Source of the DNA: Streptomyces naganishii JCM 4654
GTDB lineage: Bacteria; Actinomycetota; Actinomycetes; Streptomycetales; Streptomycetaceae
Assembly (NCBI RefSeq): GCF_014650575.1
Contig: NZ_BMVF01000013.1
Span: forward strand, 1 to 64,000
Reading direction: 5' to 3'
Length of the DNA: 64,000 nucleotides
Shown here piece by piece: positions 17,932-26,090 of the stretch (its first letter is position 1; each line of letters starts with the position of its first letter). The notes under the pieces are model-generated. The model was not told the origin of the DNA and made no database searches. It worked only from the letters and a program-made list of their open reading frames with translations. The translations under genes were made by a program, and so were the position numbers.

Positions 17932-18382
17932 TCATGGTTGGGCGGCCGCTTGCCGCCGATAGTGAGAGTCACGGGCGCGCGCCTGGTGTTGCCGCCGCCA
18001 GTGTGACCAGAGGAGTCGGTACGCGAGGTCGTGGACGGGGCTGACGAGCGCGCTGAACAGGTGCTGGACCTCGTTGCTGGTCAACGGGATCAGAGCGTCA
18101 GGCGTGGGATGGTTACGGCGTTCAACGGCTGCGGTGACGGCCAGGAAGGCGTGGGCGAGCATCGCGAGGGTGGCCCAGCGGTGCCATGACGCCCAGCGAC
18201 GGACTTGATGCTCATCCAGTCCAACCAGGCCCTTTGCGGCCTGGAACGTCTCCTCCACCGTCCAGCGCCGCCCGGCCACGCGGACCAGGTCGCACAGCGG
18301 CACCGGACGCGGTGAGAAGCAGCGGTAGAAGGCGAGTTCGCCGCTTCTCCGGTTGCGGCGGATCAACGCACGTGGGCGCGCG
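17932..18382 (-). pseudogene. IS701-family transposase, only the C-terminal part
   Basis: About 150 residues read LIRRNRRSGELAFYRCFSPR, LCDLVRVAGRRWTVEETFQA (conserved RW.VEE.F catalytic-Glu block), GLDEHQVRRWASWHRWATLA, MLAHAFLAVTAAVERR and end QAAAQP at 17932 just inside the left inverted repeat. IS701 transposases are ~400 residues; the N-terminal DDE portion is missing beyond ~18370-18382, where the sequence changes to an AT-richer segment. The gene is dead but its end and orientation fit the cassette's left repeat. Confidence 0.8.
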
Positions 18383-18587
18383 CAATGACCTTTACTTGCA
18401 GACAGCAGCCGAGTATGCCACCTGGACAGAGCACTATTTCCAAAATCGTCAACCGCATATGAAAGAAGGCGCCCGAGAACAGCAATTTCCGGCAAAGTCA
18501 ATAACAGTCCGCGATTGGTTATCTCGCCTGGTACGTGATATTCAATTGGGCGCCAATCTTCACCACCCTGCGCGGAGGCATCACGCC

Positions 18588-19472
18588 ATGAACGAGCCGG
18601 TCGACGCCGCTTGGCGCGTCGATCGTCGCTGCACCAACTGCGACGTCGCCCGGCAACTCGCGCCGGAACTGGTCGCCGAGGTCGCCGGCCGCTCCTCGAT
18701 CGTCCGCCAGCCGCGCACGGACGCGGAGGAAAAGACGTTGTACGCCGCGGCATTCGCGTGCCACACCCGATCGATCCGGCACGGCACGCGCGGACCGCAC
18801 CCGGCACTTGATCCCTTTCCCCTACGCCTTGCCGAGCACGTGTACCTGTGCGGGCACAACTCGCCGCACACCGCCGGCGCTAACTCCTACCTGCTGCGCC
18901 GGCCTGCTGGAAACCTGATGATGATCGACACGCCGCGCTGGAGTCCTGCCCTGGCCACGAAATACGCGACCCTCGGACCGATCACCGACGTGCTGCTCAC
19001 CCATCGCGACCACGCCGCGCACGGCCGCAAATACGCCGACCGGTTCGGCGCCCGCCTGTGGATCCACGAAGGAGACCTGGCCGCCGCGCCAGGCGCCGGC
19101 GGCATTCTCCGGGGCACCGAGCCGATCGAGATCGCCGACGGCGTGACCGCGCACCCGCTGCCCGGGCACACTGAGGGCAGCGTGCTATACCTCGCCGACG
19201 CCACCTACTGCTTCAGCGGTGACAGTCTCTACTGGTCCCGGACTGACGGCGACATCGCCGTCGCCGAGTCGGTCACCTGGTACTCCATCACCGAACTGGC
19301 CGCATCGCTGGCCCGTACAACACCGCGGGTGCGCTTCGAATGGCTGCTGCCCGGCCACGGCGACCGCAAGCAGCTGCCTGCCGACGAGTTCGCCCGCCGG
19401 ATGCACGGCCTGGCCACCCGCACCGCAGACCTCTCACCCCGACCCATCGACTTCACCGCACTGCGCTGGTAA
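18588..19472 (+). CDS. MBL-fold metallo-hydrolase with Cys-containing N-terminal extension
   Basis: This encodes 294 residues. ATG 18588 has GGAGG nine bases upstream. The N-terminal ~65 residues include a CTNC motif and a later CHTRSI, resembling the single-cluster ferredoxin-like extension seen on some MBL proteins; binding of a metal or Fe-S centre is inference. The MBL core follows: ANSYLLRRPAGNLMMIDTPR, then LLTHRDHAAHG in place of the usual HxHxDH, then PLPGHTEGSVLYLADATYCF and LLPGHGDRK. The shortened H-R-D-H motif is a known variant in this subgroup. It lies 29 bases upstream of a second MBL gene inside the mobile cassette. Confidence 0.78.
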   Translation: MNEPVDAAWRVDRRCTNCDVARQLAPELVAEVAGRSSIVRQPRTDAEEKTLYAAAFACHTRSIRHGTRGPHPALDPFPLRLAEHVYLCGHNSPHTAGANSYLLRRPAGNLMMIDTPRWSPALATKYATLGPITDVLLTHRDHAAHGRKYADRFGARLWIHEGDLAAAPGAGGILRGTEPIEIADGVTAHPLPGHTEGSVLYLADATYCFSGDSLYWSRTDGDIAVAESVTWYSITELAASLARTTPRVRFEWLLPGHGDRKQLPADEFARRMHGLATRTADLSPRPIDFTALRW

Positions 19473-19501
19473 CTCACCCCGCTCCGCACCGAGGAGAACC
19501 C

Positions 19502-20185
19502 GTGCCACTCCTTGCTCCTGGCGTGATCCACATCGCCACATCCAAGACCAACAACGCCTACCTGATCGACGGTGATGACGGCTTGACCCTCGTCGATGTC
19601 GGCAGCGGCAAAGCCGTCGATCTGCTGCTGCATACGATGACCGAGTTGGGTCGAGACCCTGCCGACCTGAACCGGATCGTGCTCACCCATGCGCACCCCG
19701 ACCACGTGCAGGGCGCGCCCGCACTGCGCGAGCACACCGGTGCCCGCGTCCTGATCCATGCCGCCGACGCCGCTTGGCTGGCCGACGGGCGGGTGCCGGC
19801 GGATGGCCGGTCCAGCCCGGCAGCCCGGCGATTCGACCAGCTTCCGGCCGCGCATTGGACGCCGTTCAAACCTGATGCGACGGTTGAAGACGGCGAACTC
19901 ATCGCTGCTTCCGGCGGGTTGCGCGTAATTCACACGCCGGGCCATTCCCCCGGCCACATTGCGCTGCTGCACGAACCCACCCGCACGGTGCTGGTCGGCG
20001 ACGCAGTGTTCCACGCCCGCCGCCTTGGCTACGGGCCGGCCACCTTCGCCGCCGAGCCCGCCGCCCGCGCTTCCGGCGCCGCTCGAATTCCCACTAACGT
20101 CACCGCAGTCGGCTTCGGCCACGGCGCTCCGCTGACCGGACCGGCGGTGGAGGCGTTCCAGGCATTCCTGGCCCAGCAACGCTGA
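19502..20185 (+). CDS. MBL-fold metallo-hydrolase with complete metal-binding motif
   Basis: This encodes 227 residues. GTG 19502 has GAGGAG five bases before it. The fold is complete: NNAYLIDGDDGLTLVDVGSG, LTHAHPDHVQGAPAL (HxHxDH), the second-site His in TPGHSPGHIALLHE, the bridging Asp in VLVGDAVF, and a C-terminal FGHGAPLTG supplying the last His. Proteins of this shape hydrolyse lactones, thioesters or other esters using two zinc ions. No signal peptide, so it is cytoplasmic and not a typical antibiotic-resistance enzyme. It is the second gene of the cassette operon and ends ~80 bases before the right inverted repeat. Confidence 0.88.
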   Translation: MPLLAPGVIHIATSKTNNAYLIDGDDGLTLVDVGSGKAVDLLLHTMTELGRDPADLNRIVLTHAHPDHVQGAPALREHTGARVLIHAADAAWLADGRVPADGRSSPAARRFDQLPAAHWTPFKPDATVEDGELIAASGGLRVIHTPGHSPGHIALLHEPTRTVLVGDAVFHARRLGYGPATFAAEPAARASGAARIPTNVTAVGFGHGAPLTGPAVEAFQAFLAQQR

Positions 20186-20265
20186 CCGCGATCCCGCGCA
20201 ACTCCTGCTTGTGGGCCACTACATCAGGCTCAGCTTGGGCAGATCAGGGGAACCAGGCGCGTCGT

Positions 20266-20287
20266 ATCACGATCTACGGCTGCAGTA
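20266..20287 (-). repeat. Right terminal inverted repeat of the IS701-ended cassette
   Basis: The reverse complement begins TACTGCAGCCGTAGATCGTG and pairs with the left arm at 17908-17929. It is followed by CTAA. Confidence 0.8.
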
Positions 20288-20298
20288 CTAAGCGGTAG

Positions 20299-21174
20299 TT
20301 ACTCGAGGTCTGGGGCTGGTCGAAGGAAGTCGGTAAGCGCGGAGGCCAATGCCTGGGGCGCCTGTTCAGCGACGTGATGCCCGGCGTCGATGCCGTGTCC
20401 GCGAACGTCGTCGGCCCACCGGCTCCAGATTGCACGGGGATCTCCGTACAGATCCTCCATGTCGTCTTGCAGGGACCAGAGGATCAGTGTCGGGCAGGCG
20501 ATGCGCGCACCGGTGCCGCGATCGGCTTCTTCGTGTTGCCGGTCGATGGTGAGGCCAGCGCGATAGTCCTCGAGCATCGCTCGTACCACGTTGGGGTTGC
20601 GTGTGGCCTGTCGCCATTCCTGGTAGTTCTCTTCTCCCATGGTCTCGGGGTCGCCGCGGTACCAGTTGTCAGGATCGGCGGTGATGACGCGCTCGGGGAT
20701 GCCCGGTTGCGCGAAGAAGAACCAGTGCCACCACTGAGTGGCGAACTCGACGGTGATCCTCGACAGATGTTCCGTCAGCGGCAGGCAGTCCGCGAACACC
20801 ACACGGGAGACGATTTCGGGGTGGTCGAGCGCGAGGCGCAGAGCCACGGCGCCTCCGCGGTCATGTCCGACGAGTGAGAATCGGTGATGTCCGAGGCTGC
20901 GCATCACGGCCACGACGTCCCCGGCGACCGCACGCTTGGAATAGCCGGCGTGATTCGCCGTGAAGCGTGGCCCCCTGGAGCGCCCGTATCCCCTCAGGTC
21001 CGGACACACCACCGTGTGACCAGCTCGTATGAGCAGCGGAGCGACCCGGTGCCAGGTCGCCGATGTGCGGGGATGCCCGTGTAGCAGCACCACCGGCGGA
21101 CCGTCCCCACCGAAGCGGACGAAAACGGAAGCCTCACCGACATCGATCTGCGCGGTCTCGAACTCTTCGAACAC
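20299..21174 (-). CDS. Alpha/beta hydrolase resembling haloacetate dehalogenase
   Basis: This is a 291-residue alpha/beta-hydrolase-fold protein. The oxyanion-hole motif HGHPRT is near residue 33. The nucleophile region is VGHDRGGAVALRLALDHP, with Asp at the nucleophile position as in haloacetate/fluoroacetate dehalogenases and epoxide hydrolases rather than Ser. A cap segment WWHWFFFAQPGIPERVI matches the halide-pocket His-Trp pair of fluoroacetate dehalogenase. The C-terminal catalytic His is in DAGHHVAEQAP. These features support C-halogen bond hydrolysis, but epoxide hydrolase remains possible. It lies eight bases outside the cassette's CTAA repeat and is transcribed toward it. Confidence 0.8.
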   Translation of the reverse strand: MFEEFETAQIDVGEASVFVRFGGDGPPVVLLHGHPRTSATWHRVAPLLIRAGHTVVCPDLRGYGRSRGPRFTANHAGYSKRAVAGDVVAVMRSLGHHRFSLVGHDRGGAVALRLALDHPEIVSRVVFADCLPLTEHLSRITVEFATQWWHWFFFAQPGIPERVITADPDNWYRGDPETMGEENYQEWRQATRNPNVVRAMLEDYRAGLTIDRQHEEADRGTGARIACPTLILWSLQDDMEDLYGDPRAIWSRWADDVRGHGIDAGHHVAEQAPQALASALTDFLRPAPDLE

Positions 21175-21337
21175 CCGGCCTCCTCAGGGCGGCTCACGTG
21201 CCGCCTCTTACGCCCGCGCGGCACCATCACTCCCGTTCCCCGACCGGTAGCGGCCATGTGTCCGCGCCGGTGACCGGTCATGCCAGTGGGAGGGCCGGTA
21301 TTCGTGTCGTACCAGCCCCCCCACCTCCTCGTGCGTG

Positions 21338-21604
21338 TCAGCCGGGCCAAGTTCCGGTCAGGCGGCGGACGGCGGTGGCGCCGGCGCGGTCGACGGCTGC
21401 TTTGACTCCGGCGAAGAGCGCGCCCTGGAGCGTGGCGGCGAGCAGGACCTCGCGCCAGGAGCGTTCTTCGTCGGTGGCGTCCGGGGCGTCCTCTTCGTGG
21501 CCGAGCATCTTCCACGTCTGCTTGAACAACGCTCCCGCGGCCATGCCGCTGACGGCGCCGAGCGCGAGACCGACCGGCTTGTAAGCGATCTTCGATGCCT
21601 TCAT
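21338..21604 (-). CDS. DUF4235 membrane-associated protein
   Basis: This 88-residue protein begins MKASKIAYKPVGLALGAVSG, followed by GMAAGALFKQTWKMLGHEED and EVLLAATLQGALFAGVKAAV, two hydrophobic segments in the order typical of DUF4235. ATG 21604 follows the stop of the DUF3618-type gene by five bases and has AAGGG upstream, so it is the last gene of a three-gene operon. Function is unknown; the trio recurs in actinobacteria and is usually linked to envelope or stress physiology. Confidence 0.82.
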   Translation of the reverse strand: MKASKIAYKPVGLALGAVSGMAAGALFKQTWKMLGHEEDAPDATDEERSWREVLLAATLQGALFAGVKAAVDRAGATAVRRLTGTWPG

Positions 21605-21609
21605 CCGGA

Positions 21610-22089
21610 TCAGCCCTTCCGGCTGCGGCAGGCCAACCACACCACGACGGCCACACCCGCCGCCAGGAGCAAGTTGCGGTTGTCCCGCGCCAGCTGCGCC
21701 CCCTGAGCGGTCTTCTCCCGCACCGGCCCCGGCGCCTTCTCCTGCCAGAGCTGGCCGACCTGGGCGGCCTTGGCCCGGGCCTGTTCGGCGGCCTGGGCGG
21801 CCTTGTCCTTGACCGGATCGGGCAGCCGGTCCTGTGCCTGGTGAGCCAAACCGGCAGCCTTCGCCTTCAGTTCCACGGCCTTGACCGTGGCTTGCTCCTT
21901 CAGCTCCCCGGCCTTCGCGGCAGCCTGCTCCTTGACCTCGGCGGCCTTCTCCTGGGCGCGCGCCTTGACATCGGTCTTCGCTGCGAGCGCCTGAACCGTC
22001 CCTCCAAGCGCGGTCCGGGTCTGCTCGACCTGCTCGCGCAGTTCCTCGGGGCTGGAGGCGGTGGGTTTGTCGTGAGGCGGCTGGGTCAT
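21610..22089 (-). CDS. DUF3618-type protein with long amphipathic repeat region
   Basis: This is a 159-residue protein. ATG 22089 has AAGGAG upstream and overlaps the stop of the preceding gene. The N-terminal part (SPEELREQVEQTRTALGGTV) is the DUF3618 signature. The middle is an Ala/Lys/Glu-rich set of 11-residue-like repeats (KAAEVKEQAAAKAGELKEQA), predicted as long amphipathic helices. A single membrane helix near the C-terminus (NLLLAAGVAVVVWLAC) is followed by a basic tail. It is probably membrane-anchored with a helical cytoplasmic domain, similar to desiccation or stress proteins. Confidence 0.8.
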   Translation of the reverse strand: MTQPPHDKPTASSPEELREQVEQTRTALGGTVQALAAKTDVKARAQEKAAEVKEQAAAKAGELKEQATVKAVELKAKAAGLAHQAQDRLPDPVKDKAAQAAEQARAKAAQVGQLWQEKAPGPVREKTAQGAQLARDNRNLLLAAGVAVVVWLACRSRKG

Positions 22090-22523
22090 CGGTGTGCGCT
22101 CTCCTTGATCTCGGCCACGTCGGCCTTCACGTTCTCGACCGTCTGCTCGGGAGTGGGCGACCCGGCTTGGTCGACCTGCTTCTTTCCACTCATGGCCATC
22201 ACCGCGGCGATCACACCCAGCACCGCGGTCACGATCAGTGCCGCCGCCCACACCGGCAACGGCACCGCCAGTGCGGCGATCGCGGTGGCCACCAGCGCCT
22301 GCGCCATCAGGAAGCCGACCACGCCGGCGCCGCCGAACAGGCCGCCGCCCTTGCTGTAGCGCTTGCCCTTCTCCCGCATCTCCGCCTGCGCCAGGCGCAT
22401 TTCGCCCCGCACCAGCTCAGTCAGCTGCTGCGAGGCCCGCTGCACCAGCTCCCCCACCGGCTCCTGACCCAAGCGGTCCGTGTTCTGGCCGGACCCGGCA
22501 CGGTGCGGCTGCGTGCTCGACAT
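22086..22523 (-). CDS. Phage-holin-family-like membrane protein (Phage_holin_3_6 type)
   Basis: This encodes 145 residues. ATG 22523 is favoured by GGGAGGTGA six bases upstream. The N-terminal half is amphipathic (LVQRASQQLTELVRGEMRLA), then GGLFGGAGVVGFLMAQALVA and VPLPVWAAALIVTAVLGVIA form two membrane helices, followed by a charged tail (VENVKADVAEIKESAHR). Despite the family name these chromosomal proteins are not lysis proteins. It is the first gene of the operon and its stop overlaps the next ATG (ATGA). Confidence 0.82.
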   Translation of the reverse strand: MSSTQPHRAGSGQNTDRLGQEPVGELVQRASQQLTELVRGEMRLAQAEMREKGKRYSKGGGLFGGAGVVGFLMAQALVATAIAALAVPLPVWAAALIVTAVLGVIAAVMAMSGKKQVDQAGSPTPEQTVENVKADVAEIKESAHR

Positions 22524-22774
22524 GACGGTCACCTCCCGTCCCTCTTAAGTTCCTACGGGCCGGACTGCGTCATGCGTCCGACCGCAACGATGAGGGCGCG
22601 AGTACCCCGAGTAGGCGAGTTCAGGGCGGGCGTACGGCCGGCATGTCTGCCTGTTTTCGCGTGTCCCCGGCCCACCCCGAACCTGCCAGCCAGGGCCAGT
22701 GGCGCAGGATCAGGCGCGGAGCCCGGCGGGTGAGCCAGGCGCTGCTCAGGCCAATGGCGGCGCCAGCAGCAACG

Positions 22775-22950
22775 TCGGTGGCAGACCCGCCGGCTTCGAC
22801 CGGGACCGCTACCGGCGTCGCAACGAGGTCGAGCGGACCATTAACCGGCTCAAGAACTCCCGGGCGGTCGCAACCCGTTACGACAAGCGGGCCTACGTCT
22901 TTCACGGGACCGTCACGGCCGCGGCAATCCGGCTCTGGCTCCGCCAGTAA
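22775..22950 (+). pseudogene. C-terminal remnant of an IS5-family transposase
   Basis: This reads GGRPAGFDRDRYRRRNEVER, TINRLKNSRAVATRYDKRAY and ends LWLRQ at a stop, which is the conserved C-terminus of IS5-type transposases. It is closely similar in pattern to the intact element at 4.6-5.5 kb, but differs in sequence, so it is a different element. Nothing catalytic is left. Confidence 0.75.
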
Positions 22951-23035
22951 CCCGCCGGACAAGTCCTTCATGCCACCCCCCACACACGCAGGCTCACCAG
23001 GCGGCCACACATGGCGGAAGACTGAAGGACTGGCC

Positions 23036-23737
23036 TCATTCCGGAGACCAGTCGGCAGGTTTCTCCCATACCGAGACGTGCTGACGGCTCTCACTGGTGA
23101 AGGGCTCCCGGGTCCACCCGTCCCACCGCTCCCGCAACCGCAGGCCGGCGATCTGGGCCATCAGATCGAGTTCCGACGGCCATACATATCGGAAGGGAAT
23201 CGATCTGTACTCGCCATGGCCATCGACGACGCTGATGTAGTTCGACGTCGGCGCCTGGGTGGCAACGTCGTAGACGTCGAAGGCCCATCCGGTCGAGCTG
23301 ACGCGGTAGGGCACCACCTTCTGCCCGGCTGGAAGCCTTCGCAGTTCAGGGATCAGTACCTCGATGACGAAGCAGCCTTCCGGTTCCAGATGCTCCGCCG
23401 CGTTACGGAAGCAGGCCACCTGCTCCGCCTGCGTGGTCAGATTCATGATCGTGTTGTAGACCAGATAGGCGACGGAGAACGTTCCGCCCACCTTCGTCGT
23501 CGCGAAGTCGCCAACCGTGACGCCGATCGCCTCGGTGCCCGGCTTCGCACGCAACTGGTCGACCATCGCTTGGGACAGGTCGATGCCGTGGACCGGGACT
23601 CCCCGCTGCGCCAAGGGCAAAGCGATGCGCCCTGTCCCGATGCCCAGCTCAAGGGCGCGGCCGCCGTCGGCCAGTGATTCCAAGAAGTCGACCGTTTGGG
23701 CGATGACACCGGGATCGAACTCTGGAGCGGGCGATGC
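23036..23737 (-). pseudogene. SAM-dependent methyltransferase gene, 5' end removed by an IS3 fragment
   Basis: The readable part starts at the IS boundary with EFDPGVIAQTVDFLESLADG, then motif I ALELGIGTGRIALPLAQRG, the acidic residue after strand 2 (VHGIDLS), VGDFATTKVGG and the later YRSIPFRYVWPSELD. It is a class I methyltransferase of the small-molecule type. The normal start, ~15-25 residues before EFDPG, is missing because IS3-family sequence begins at ~23738. An internal ATG at 23683 could still initiate, but it would remove part of the fold leading into motif I. Confidence 0.72.
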
Positions 23738-23975
23738 CCAGGATGGTGCACAGCCGCTTCACGCCGTGACGGCGCTGATGGTCGGCGACGAACTGGAAGC
23801 GGTTCACCAGCGCGTCTCCCCGGCGAAATACTTGGCCGCCTTGCGCCGGATCTCGCGCTCTTCCTCCAGCTCACGGACCTTCTTGCGCAGAGCGGCGTTC
23901 TCCGCCTCCAACGGCGTGGGCGGCTCGGCGGGCGCCTCCGCCCGGCGTCCCCGAGGCCGGAGTTCTTCATGACCA
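23738..23975 (-). pseudogene. IS3-family fragment (orfA 3' part and orfB 5' part)
   Basis: OrfA residues LEAENAALRKKVRELEEERE then IRRKAAKYFAGETRW are followed by a stop, and the overlapping orfB start reads VNRFQFVADHQRRHGVKRLC then TILGIAR. This is the usual overlapping arrangement of IS3 elements, but only ~240 bp survive. Its left edge truncates the methyltransferase gene. Confidence 0.75.
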
Positions 23976-24009
23976 CGAGATGTCCGTTCTCAGATCCTCA
24001 AGATCCGGT

Positions 24010-24395
24010 GTCTCGTGTGTCCAAGATCAAGGGTCAAGGCCCCAAAGTCCATTCGATGACGTTGTGGAAGTGGATGTGCCGGGCGGACATCGATGATGGG
24101 ACCGAGCCCGGAACAACCAGCCAGGAGAGCGCAAAACTGCGGGAAGCGGGTCGGCGGATCAAGCTGCTGGAGCAGGAGAACGAGGGCCTGCGGCGGGCTG
24201 CGGCCTATCTGTCGCAGGGCGCATCTGCCGGGAAGAGGATCTACCCGCTCATAAAGGAGCTGGCCGTGGACGGGGTGCCCGTCACGGTGACGTGCCGGGT
24301 GCTGAAGCTCGCCGGACAGCCCTACTACCGCTGGCTGGACCAGCCGGTTGTCGACGCCATGCTGGAGGAGGCGTATCGCGCGAACGCGCTGCGCG
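24010..24395 (+). pseudogene. Second IS3-family fragment, opposite orientation
   Basis: It reads TLWKWMCRADIDDGTEPGTT, a coiled-coil LREAGRRIKLLEQENEGLRR, then the orfB-type KRIYPLIKELAVDGVPVTVT and YYRWLDQPVVDAMLEEAYRA before diverging after RANAL. The part ahead of the integrase core is present but the DDE domain is gone. It belongs to a different IS3 type from the adjacent fragment, so two elements have inserted at the same spot. Confidence 0.72.
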
Positions 24396-24410
24396 ACGCG
24401 ATGAAGGCGC

Positions 24411-24640
24411 CTTCCATGCTCGGCGGCTCCTTCGTAAGTGCTGGCAAAGGGGTACTCGTCGCACTCCTTGCCTCCGCTGGCGTGGTTCTGCCCCCAGTAG
24501 CGCTTGCATTGCTTGACCGCTTCAAACCGGTTCTTGTCGTTGCGGACGCTGCTCACCGTGCGATGCAGTGGATCTTCCACCGTCTGGCCAGGCACCTTCT
24601 GCGCCGTGGTGGAGAGGAGCAGAGTGCGGGCAGCCACGGG
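24411..24640 (-). pseudogene. Fragment of a NucA/NucB-type secreted deoxyribonuclease
   Basis: The minus strand reads NDKNRFEAVKQCKRYWGQNH, then ASGGKECDEYPFASTYEGAA. The block GGKECDEYPFASTYEGA is the active-site signature of NucA/NucB DNases, which in Streptomyces are usually secreted. The C-terminal remainder is cut off where the IS3 fragment begins (~24400), and the N-terminal side lacks a signal peptide in frame. Only about 60-75 residues are recognisable. Confidence 0.65.
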
Positions 24641-24943
24641 GAACACCGCCCTCGCCCCGCCGGGCGGGGCACCGGGCGGCCCACGGCGACAGCCTTTCCG
24701 CTGGTGCGTCCACGGCAACACACGGCCGGAGCTCCCAGCTCTCCGGCGCCGGGGCCGGCGCCGGGAGGAGACGAGAGAGATAGCAGTCCGGGCCACATTC
24801 GCCGCCCTCCTGCCTGCGGATGGCATGACCGGATTGTTGGGGAACCCTTACCGGTGCCTTCCCGGTCGTGAATCTTCGGCCCGTACCGTTACGGTGGTGC
24901 GGCGGCCGTCCGCCCAGACCTTCTTGACCAAGTGGGAGTGTGG

Positions 24944-25837
24944 ATGACGACAGGTCGCCGGGCCGTACTGGCAACCCTGGCCGGTGGCGTGCTCGCCGGA
25001 TGCGCGGGCCCGAGGAGCGCGACGAACGGCGCCACGTCCGGGCCGCCCACGGTGCCCGCACCGGATACAACGCCCACGCCGAACGCCACCGCGGACGCTC
25101 CGGCATCCGTCCCCTCGGCGACGGCGCCGGCGATCTCCCGTGCCGAGATCGTGGCCCGTTACCGGCATGCCGTGCCGCACTCCTGGGGCTTCGATGGCCC
25201 GGGCGTGGTGCACGCGCTGCCGAGGGGGAAGCGTGAGATCGCCCTGACCTTCGACGCCTGCGGCGGCCGGGGCGGCAGCGGTTACGACCAGGCCCTGATC
25301 GACTTCCTGCGCAAGCGCGAGGTACCGGCGACCCTCTTCATCAACTCCCGCTGGATCGAGGCCAACCCGTCCCTCTTCCGCCGACTGGCCGCCGAGCCGC
25401 TGTTCGAGATCGCCAACCACGGCACCCGGCACCGTCCGCTGTCGGTCACCGGGCGCTCCGCCTACGGCATCCCCGGCACCCGTGACGCCGGGGAGGTGTA
25501 CGACGAGATCGCCGGCAACCGCGCCGAGCTCACCCGGCTGTTGGGCACCCCGCCGCGCTTCTTCCGGTCCGGCACGGCGTACTGCGACGACGTCGCGGCA
25601 CGGATCGTCACTGATCTGGGAGAACGCTTCGCGAGCTTCTCGGTCAACGGCGACGGCGGCGCCACCTTCACCCCCGAGCAGGTCCGCACCACCGTGGCGT
25701 CCGCGCCCGGCGGCTCCATCGTCATCTGCCACATGAACCATCCCGAGGGCGGCACCGCCCAGGGCATCGCCGCCGCCGTACCGAAGTTGCTGGCGAGAGG
25801 CCACACCTTCGTACGTCTGTCCGATGCGGTGCACTGA
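24944..25837 (+). CDS. Polysaccharide deacetylase (CE4) lipoprotein
   Basis: This encodes 297 residues. ATG 24944 has GGGAG in good position. The N-terminus has a twin-arginine-like GRRAV, a short hydrophobic core and a lipobox LAGC (Cys near residue 21), so it is probably anchored outside as a lipoprotein, followed by a Pro/Thr-rich linker to ~residue 60. The CE4 (NodB) fold follows: IALTFDACGG (metal and base Asp), NHGTRHRPLS (HxxxH metal ligands), RFFRSGTAYCDD, and ICHMNH near the C-terminus. Likely substrate is an acetylated cell-wall or exopolysaccharide sugar. Confidence 0.88.
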   Translation: MTTGRRAVLATLAGGVLAGCAGPRSATNGATSGPPTVPAPDTTPTPNATADAPASVPSATAPAISRAEIVARYRHAVPHSWGFDGPGVVHALPRGKREIALTFDACGGRGGSGYDQALIDFLRKREVPATLFINSRWIEANPSLFRRLAAEPLFEIANHGTRHRPLSVTGRSAYGIPGTRDAGEVYDEIAGNRAELTRLLGTPPRFFRSGTAYCDDVAARIVTDLGERFASFSVNGDGGATFTPEQVRTTVASAPGGSIVICHMNHPEGGTAQGIAAAVPKLLARGHTFVRLSDAVH

Positions 25838-26090
25838 CCAGGGCCAACAGACGGTTCTTGCCCGCCAACGAGCCTGCCGGGTGTCGCGACGAGGTGAACG
25901 CCGCGTGCCGCGGACCGGCCGACCGGCTCCGTCCAACACCACCGAGGCGATCAACTGGTCCGTGACGGCGATGGGGGGCAGTACGACTCGCGCTCCCGGG
26001 CGTCACAGCAGCACCTGAACGTACTTGGGCAGCGTCAGGGCGTCGTGTACCTCCTGGGGCGGGAAGGGGGCGCCCGGCCTCTCTATGACC

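Larger units (their letters stand above)
17908..20287. mobile_element. IS701-ended mobile cassette carrying two metallo-beta-lactamase-fold genes
   Basis: The left end reads TACTCCAGCCGTAGATCGTG from 17908. The right end read inward from 20287 is TACTGCAGCCGTAGATCGTG; the 22-base arms differ at one position. Both are flanked by CTAA (17904-17907 and 20288-20291), a 4-bp duplication of the YTAR type used by IS701 elements. Inside are the 3' third of an IS701 transposase reading from the left end, an AT-richer segment, and two tandem MBL-fold genes. The unit looks like an IS701 element in which most of the transposase has been replaced by passenger genes, so it could move only with transposase supplied in trans. 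Confidence 0.75.

Noticed and set aside
18383..18587. Plus-strand extension of the first MBL gene back to 18186
   Set aside because: The upstream residues cover the antisense of the IS701 transposase and an AT-richer segment; the ATG at 18588 has a good ribosome binding site and starts the homologous region.
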